The notes beneath the pieces are model-generated. The model saw only the letters and a list, made by a program, of their open reading frames with translations, had not been told where the DNA came from and searched no databases. This document shows, one piece after another, positions 57,891 through 64,000 of a DNA stretch of 64,000 nt. Each line of letters opens with the position of its first letter. Within the stretch, counting starts at the first letter, position 1. The translations under genes and the position numbers were made by a program. This stretch comes from JAWWPG01 sp963820035 (lineage in GTDB: Bacteria; Actinomycetota; Actinomycetes; Propionibacteriales; Nocardioidaceae), in the NCBI GenBank assembly GCA_963820035.1, contig CAWFYK010000002.1:124001-188000 (forward strand), read 5' to 3'.

Positions 57891-58963
57891 TCAGCCGGCC
57901 GACGCCGGGTTCCCCGCGGTCCGGTGCGGCTTGATCAGGTAGACCACGCCGGCTGAGGCGTGCAGCCAGAGGAACTCGAACTGCTTGCGCTGATAGACGT
58001 GACGCACGGCGGAGTTGTCGGGCGAGGCCGGGTCGTTGGCGATGACGTCACCATCGGCCGTGAAGCCGCGCACGACGATGAGATGCCCTCCCGTCGAGTC
58101 GATGTCCGCACCGTCGAGATGCAGGTGGGGGTTGTTCGACTTGTTGTCCCAGGCGATGGAGACGACAGCGGGCACTCCCCGCTTCACCCAGTACTCGAGA
58201 GGCACGAGCGAGTCGTACTGGCGGACCGACCCGTCCAGGCCGTAGTGGGCGGCATACGCGGTGTTGAACGGCCAGTTTCCCGTGCCGTCGTAGTTCGCGT
58301 CGTAGGTATGGATGGCCGCCCAGTCGACCGAGCCGTCCTTGCGCCCGTGCTGGTCGAAGACCTTGTTGGGTGGGAGCGAGTCGATCTGCTGCTGCGTCGG
58401 TCCGCGGTTCCAGTACTCGACGATCATCTCGGTCGAGGTCGGGCTGCACCAGGCCTCGCCACCGCCGCCGAAGCGCGCGTACTCGCCGTGGTGGGTCTCC
58501 TGCGAGTACTGCGGCACCGGCAGGTCGACGGTCTGGCGCATCGTGGTCGTGCTGGTCCGGTAGATCGGGCGTTGCGGGTCGAGCGCCACTGCCAGCTCGA
58601 CACCAGCTCGGTGATCCCGAACTCGGGAAGGTAGGCCGGCGACGTCCAGGTGCCGTACGTCGAGCCGTGGCGAAGCGTCAGCGCACCCCCGCCGAGTCCG
58701 CTGATCGTGGCGCCTCCGCGAGTACGGCCCGCAACCAGGTCGTGCAGCGAGCTCCAGGTGTGGAAGTCAGTGGGCGTGGCCGACGTTTCACCATGCGCGC
58801 CGCTTCCGCCGACGTCTCCGTTGCCCAGTGCGCTCGGGGCTGCGGCCATCAGTCCCAAAGGCAAAGCCAACGCCAGCATCACGGCACCCAGCCTGGCGCG
58901 TCGCGTCCGGCCTGCTCGGCGATGGATGAGCGAGCGCGATGGGATGCACGACGTTCTCAGCAT
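57891..58963 (-). pseudogene. Secreted C39-like peptidase, frameshifted
   Basis: The first part, from ATG at 58963 after AGGAGG, encodes a signal peptide (RLGAVMLALALPLGLMAAAP) and the N-terminal domain up to ITELVSSWQ. The coding then continues in another frame from about 58590 with QTVDLPVPQYSQETHHGEYA, the catalytic Cys in GGGGEAWCSPTSTEM and His in DSTGGHLIVVRGF, to the stop at 57891. Compared with typical relatives, the middle domain of about 100 residues is missing at the junction, so a deletion with frame loss is likely. Internal initiation would yield a catalytic domain lacking a signal peptide. Confidence 0.7.
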
Positions 58964-59169
58964 GGCTCCTCCTGGTGCAGGACCGATGACGCCGGTCGAC
59001 GGCTCCGAACCTGCGGAACGTTACGACGCTGCCATGTTGAGGCAATGTGTGCGTGAGACCTTCGTCGTTCGCCCACGGCGCGTGCGACGGGATGACTACG
59101 CTGATGCAGGGCTTCCTGTGGCAGCCGTGTGGTGCGGTGCCTGCCTCACCGTGAAGGAGTATCACGACA

Positions 59170-60570
<1,401 letters not shown>

Positions 60571-60644
60571 GCTCGGTCGCTCGCCCACCTTCTCGCTCGG
60601 TGACGAATAGCGAGTGTGGAACCTTTGGGGACGGGGGCGTGCCG

Positions 60645-61928
60645 ATGAACGAGCTTCGTGGGTTCGACCTCGACGGTGAGACGAGCCGGGCGTGGAGATC
60701 CTTCGCCCTCAGGTTGGCGGACCGTCTCGCCGACCTTCCCGAAGGTGGCACGGTAGTGATCGCCCTCGCCGGCATCGGAGACGAGACCATCGCAACAGCC
60801 CCATCGACGGTGACGTTCTCAGCGCTCGGCGGCGAGTCTGTTCGCTCCGAGATCGCCGTGGGGCTCGCTTCCGCGCCGTCGAGGCACCAGGCCGAGCCGG
60901 TGATCCACGACCTGCGGCTCTCGGTCACCGCGCTCGGCTGGTCCCCGGTGAGCCACCCGGATGCAGGACCGTCCCGGCACGCCGACGGTGACGTCTTCCG
61001 GGCCGGGCGCGTGGCGCGTCAGCGAGAGGTCGATCAGCTGTCCGAGCGAACCGTCCGGTTGCTCAGTGACGTCCTCGGCGCGGTCCACCCGGTCTTCCTG
61101 CGGATCAGCGGTGACGACGACCTGGTCGACCGGACCCCGATGGCGGACGAGATCTCCTGGGTGGCGGAGCCCGGCGATCCTGCGGTGACCGACCCCACAG
61201 ACTGCGCGCATCTGCGTGAGCTCGTCGACCGCACGATCGCCCAGGACCTCGGCGGTCCGCCGACGCGCGACGCCGACGGTGACATCGTGCTGGAGCTCGG
61301 CACCGTCAGGATCTTCGTCCAGGTGACGGAGGAGGTCCCCGTCGTCCACGTGTTCAGCCGGCTCGTGCACGACATCACCCACACGCTGGAGGCGCCGAAC
61401 GTCGTCGCCAAGCTCAACGCGGAGTACTCGTTCATCAAGTTCCAGCTTGCGGGCGGCTCGGTGCTGGCGTGTGTGCACCTTGCGGCGGTTCCCTTCGTGC
61501 CGGCGCAGCTCCGCCGGCTGGTCGCCACGTTCGCCGAGGTGGCGACCTGTCTCGACGACGAGCTGGTACGCCGGCTCGGCGGCCACCGCGATGTCGAACC
61601 AGCTTCGGGGAACCAGCCGATCCTGGCGGATCAGGCACCCCCGCCGGATGAGCTGGGACCGGAGCTCACCACGCTGCTCCGGCTCGACCCTGCAGGCGCC
61701 GGGGTCGACGCCACCCTGACCGCGGAGATCTGCGGCTACGACGAGGAGCTCGTCGCGGCGCTCTTGCATATCGCGGCGGGGCAGGAGGCGGCCTGGCGAG
61801 CCGCGGCCGAGGAGAGCGCGCCCGCCACGGATCTCGCCGCGGCGCGCATCTGGGAGGCGAACGGCTGGAGGGCCACGAGGCGCAGCCTGGTGGCTGCTCT
61901 CGAGGTCATCACCTCGCTCCAGGTCTGA
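60645..61928 (+). CDS. TY-Chap/YbjN-domain protein
   Basis: The 427-residue protein has an N-terminal region like TY-Chap (WRSFALRLADRLADLPEGG, FSALGGESVRSEIA, VTALGWSPVSHPDAG) and a YbjN-like middle (VRIFVQVTEEVPVVHVFSRL, NVVAKLNAEYSFIKFQLAGG, LRRLVATFAEVATCLDDELV). Such domains resemble type III secretion chaperones and are thought to bind peptides. The C-terminal 100 residues are helical and unassigned. ATG at 60645 is used; a GTG six bases earlier is possible. No secretion genes are nearby, so the client is unknown. Confidence 0.7.
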   Translation: MNELRGFDLDGETSRAWRSFALRLADRLADLPEGGTVVIALAGIGDETIATAPSTVTFSALGGESVRSEIAVGLASAPSRHQAEPVIHDLRLSVTALGWSPVSHPDAGPSRHADGDVFRAGRVARQREVDQLSERTVRLLSDVLGAVHPVFLRISGDDDLVDRTPMADEISWVAEPGDPAVTDPTDCAHLRELVDRTIAQDLGGPPTRDADGDIVLELGTVRIFVQVTEEVPVVHVFSRLVHDITHTLEAPNVVAKLNAEYSFIKFQLAGGSVLACVHLAAVPFVPAQLRRLVATFAEVATCLDDELVRRLGGHRDVEPASGNQPILADQAPPPDELGPELTTLLRLDPAGAGVDATLTAEICGYDEELVAALLHIAAGQEAAWRAAAEESAPATDLAAARIWEANGWRATRRSLVAALEVITSLQV

Positions 61929-61941
61929 GTCCGCCATGCCG

Positions 61942-61947
61942 CAGGAT
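61942..61947 (+). promoter_or_regulatory. -10 box of a leaderless promoter
   Basis: CAGGAT lies exactly six bases before the ATG at 61954, which supports that start over the upstream ATG at 61936. Confidence 0.45.
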
Positions 61948-61953
61948 GGGTGC

Positions 61954-63153
61954 ATGACCTATGACATCGCACGAGTCCGCGCGAGCTTCCCGGCGTTGGC
62001 CGAAGGCGCCTCGCACTTCGACGGCCCTGGGGGCTCCCAGGTGCCGAAGGACGTGGCCGATGCCGTCGCAGCGACCATGACGTCGGCGATCTCCAACCGG
62101 GGACAGGTGACGCGGTCCGCGCGCCGGGCCGACGAGATCGTGCGGGAGGCCCGCCGGGCGATGGCCGACTTCCTGGGTGCGGACCCCGGTGGCATCGTCT
62201 TCGGCCGTAGCATGACCCAGCTGACGTTCGACATCTCGCGCACCCTGGCCAAGCAGTGGGGGCCGGGGGACGAGGTCGTGGTGACACGCCTCGACCACGA
62301 TGCGAACATCCGGCCATGGGTCTATGCGGCCGAGTCCGCGGGCGCACAGGTCCGCTGGGTCGACTTCGACGTGGAGACGGGCGAGCTGCCCGTCGAGCGG
62401 TTCAGCGACGTGATCACCGAGCGCACCCGGCTGGTCGCGGTGACCGGGGCGTCCAACCTCATCGGCACTCGACCGGACCTGCCGGCGATCGCTGTGGCCG
62501 CGCATGGTGCCGAGGCGCTCATATATGTGGATGCGGTGCACCTCAGTGCTCACGCGCTCCCGGACGTGGCCGGCTGGGATGCGGACTTCGTAGCGTGCTC
62601 GCCCTACAAGTTCTGCGGCCCGCACTGCGGAGTGCTGTCCGGCAGGCCGGAGGTGCTGGAGGGTCTGCACCCGGACAAGCTGCTGCCTTCTGCCGACTCG
62701 GTGCCCGACCGCTTCGAGCTCGGAACACTTCCCTACGAGCTGCTTGCCGGGACGACGGCAGCGGTGGACTTCCTTGCTGAGCTGGCGCCCGACGGGGCCG
62801 GGTCTCGGCGCGAGCGACTCGGTGCGTCGTTCGCCGCCCTTGAGCGGCACGAGGAGTCGTTGCGGCTCCGCATCGAGAAGGGTCTGGCGGACGTGGGCGC
62901 CGTCGCATACTCACGGGCGGCACGCCGGACGCCGACCCTCCTGTTCGAGCTCCCGGGACATCCGTCTCCGAAGGTCCAGCACACGTTGGCTGAGCACGGC
63001 GTCAACGCTCCTGCGGGGTCGTTCTATGCGATCGAGGCGGCCCGCCTCCTCGGACTCGGCGAGGCCGGTGCCATCAGGGTCGGCCTCGCTCCCTACAACG
63101 AGGAGGCGGACGTGGACCGGCTGCTCGATGCACTCCAGCATGTTGTCGGCTGA
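61954..63153 (+). CDS. Cysteine-desulfurase-like PLP enzyme (TIGR01976 type)
   Basis: The 399-residue enzyme starts VRASFPALAEGASHFDGPGG and has VFGRSMTQLTFDISRTLAK, VVTRLDHDANIRPWV, IYVDAVHLSAHALPDV and the PLP-binding Lys219 in CSPYKFCGPHCG. This is the branch of class V aminotransferases known as cysteine desulfurase-like proteins; the mobile-loop cysteine of true desulfurases is not evident, so the reaction may differ. It follows the TY-Chap gene with its own leaderless promoter. Confidence 0.87.
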   Translation: MTYDIARVRASFPALAEGASHFDGPGGSQVPKDVADAVAATMTSAISNRGQVTRSARRADEIVREARRAMADFLGADPGGIVFGRSMTQLTFDISRTLAKQWGPGDEVVVTRLDHDANIRPWVYAAESAGAQVRWVDFDVETGELPVERFSDVITERTRLVAVTGASNLIGTRPDLPAIAVAAHGAEALIYVDAVHLSAHALPDVAGWDADFVACSPYKFCGPHCGVLSGRPEVLEGLHPDKLLPSADSVPDRFELGTLPYELLAGTTAAVDFLAELAPDGAGSRRERLGASFAALERHEESLRLRIEKGLADVGAVAYSRAARRTPTLLFELPGHPSPKVQHTLAEHGVNAPAGSFYAIEAARLLGLGEAGAIRVGLAPYNEEADVDRLLDALQHVVG

Positions 63154-63208
63154 GGTCGCGGAGCCCCGCCATGACATCGGGTCCCTCGCTTCCTACGGCG
63201 AGCGGCCC

Positions 63209-64000
63209 TCAGACCCGACGAGGAGGCAGCGGAACGAACCCGCTGGTCCGGCGTACATAGTCCGCATAACCGGGCCTTCGGGTGCCGATGTCCTTCTCCA
63301 GCAGCGGTTTCCCGGTGCCCTTGGCGAGGAGCCAGGTCATGATGACGGGGGAGAGCAGCGTCAGGATGCCCGGCCAGGCGTCGAACGCGATCAGCGACAA
63401 CCCCCACCAGACGGTGGCATCGCCGAAGTAGTTGGGGTGGCGGGTATATCGCCAGAGCCCGGTATCGAGGACGTTCCCGCGGGACTCGGGGTCCCTCCGG
63501 AACCGGGTGAGCTGCAGGTCACCGACGGCCTCGATGAGGAAGCCGACGAGCCAGACGGCGATCCCGACCCACGCAATCGGGCCGAGGCCAGGCGTCTGGA
63601 ACATGGCGACCTGCACGGGCAGCGAGATGAACCACATCAGAGCACCCTGGGTGAGATAGATCCGCTTCAGGGCGAACCAGGAGACGTTCCCGGGGGCCTT
63701 CGCGAGCAGCTCGGCGTAACGCGGGTCCTCGCCCTTGCCTTTGTTGCGCAGTCCGATGTGGACGCCGAGGCGCAGCCCCCAGACGATGGTGAGCACAGCC
63801 ACCACCGCACGACGAGTATCGTCTCCCTCACCCGTGGACATCAGCCAGGTTGTGAGGGCGATGGCGGCGAAGCCCATCCCCCAAGCGGTGTCGACGACGG
63901 CGTGCCGGCCCACCCGGTGGGCGATCGCGAAGGTCGCGCCAAGCACGATGACGACGGTCAGCGCCGTCACCGGTAGAGCGGCGAGAAAAGCGCTCGTGGG
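63209..64000 (-). CDS. DUF1295 membrane protein, start outside the window
   Basis: The frame remains open from the window edge to the stop at 63209 (263 codons seen). It has about six membrane segments and the steroid-reductase-like C-terminus GLWRYTRHPNYFGDATVWWG, LTLLSPVIMTWLLAKGTGKP and LLEKDIGTRRPGYADYV. DUF1295 proteins belong with isoprenylcysteine methyltransferase and steroid 5-alpha reductase folds. A GTG at 63970 is possible, but the residues before it (SAFLAALPVTAL) look like the true N-terminal helix, so the start is probably beyond 64000. Confidence 0.85.
   Translation of the reverse strand, partial: PTSAFLAALPVTALTVVIVLGATFAIAHRVGRHAVVDTAWGMGFAAIALTTWLMSTGEGDDTRRAVVAVLTIVWGLRLGVHIGLRNKGKGEDPRYAELLAKAPGNVSWFALKRIYLTQGALMWFISLPVQVAMFQTPGLGPIAWVGIAVWLVGFLIEAVGDLQLTRFRRDPESRGNVLDTGLWRYTRHPNYFGDATVWWGLSLIAFDAWPGILTLLSPVIMTWLLAKGTGKPLLEKDIGTRRPGYADYVRRTSGFVPLPPRRV

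Overview
The window is high-GC DNA packed with genes on both strands and reads as chromosome of a free-living actinobacterium, most likely of the Nocardioidaceae or a related family (inference, no 16S gene present). Supporting signs are the gene content (phosphatidylinositol-mannoside mannosyltransferase, PASTA kinase, LCP protein, class II DAHP synthase), frequent GTG/TTG starts, and many start codons lying 6-7 bases downstream of a -10 box with no Shine-Dalgarno, which is typical of leaderless actinobacterial mRNAs.

Bases 1 to about 29,000 are a conserved core region. From memory, the order follows Mycobacterium tuberculosis Rv2191 to Rv2172c, and glucokinase and phosphofructokinase also sit in the equivalent Streptomyces region. 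In order it holds: the end of an LCP cell-wall ligase, an Lrp-type effector-domain protein, a DEDDh/GIY-YIG nuclease, a NYN-domain protein, a MOSC protein, a NlpC/P60 hydrolase, a gluzincin-like membrane protein, PimB mannosyltransferase, acyl-CoA ligase, two SRPBCC proteins, an ArsA-like ATPase, glucokinase, an EEP-family protein, a TIGR00300 (ornithine cyclodeaminase type) protein, a lipase-like hydrolase, acylglycerolphosphate acyltransferase, phosphofructokinase (predicted pyrophosphate type), DAHP synthase, threonine aldolase, a DMT exporter, a Ser/Thr kinase with four PASTA repeats, an Rv2175c-type DNA-binding protein coupled to a barstar-like protein, polyprenyl synthetase and MetF. Together these cover envelope assembly, lipid and isoprenoid supply, upper glycolysis and entry to the shikimate pathway.

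Bases 29,000 to 46,700 are more variable: thioredoxin, a cysteine-desulfurase-like enzyme followed closely by a SulP transporter, a diacylglycerol kinase converging on a PAP2 phosphatase, a DUF2252 protein, a PhzF protein, a disrupted streptogrisin-like protease, a DUF2236 oxygenase, a 1432-residue secreted sedolisin-like protease with a strong terminator, and an orphan protein with an endonuclease-like motif beside a 24-bp palindrome. Bases 46,854 to 53,248 encode a coupled helicase-nuclease and nuclease pair resembling AddAB. Bases 53,300 to 64,000 hold PhoD phosphatase, a secreted six-cysteine protein with a 34-residue membrane peptide, a second DUF2252 gene, a broken C39-type peptidase, glutamate decarboxylase, a TY-Chap/YbjN protein, a cysteine-desulfurase-like enzyme and the start-truncated end of a DUF1295 membrane protein.

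The least explained items are a seven-copy 22-bp tandem repeat just upstream of the TIGR00300 gene promoter, an apparent circular permutation of kinase motifs in the two DUF2252 proteins, and two secreted-protease genes broken by frameshifts. No rRNA, tRNA, CRISPR array or insertion sequence was recognised.
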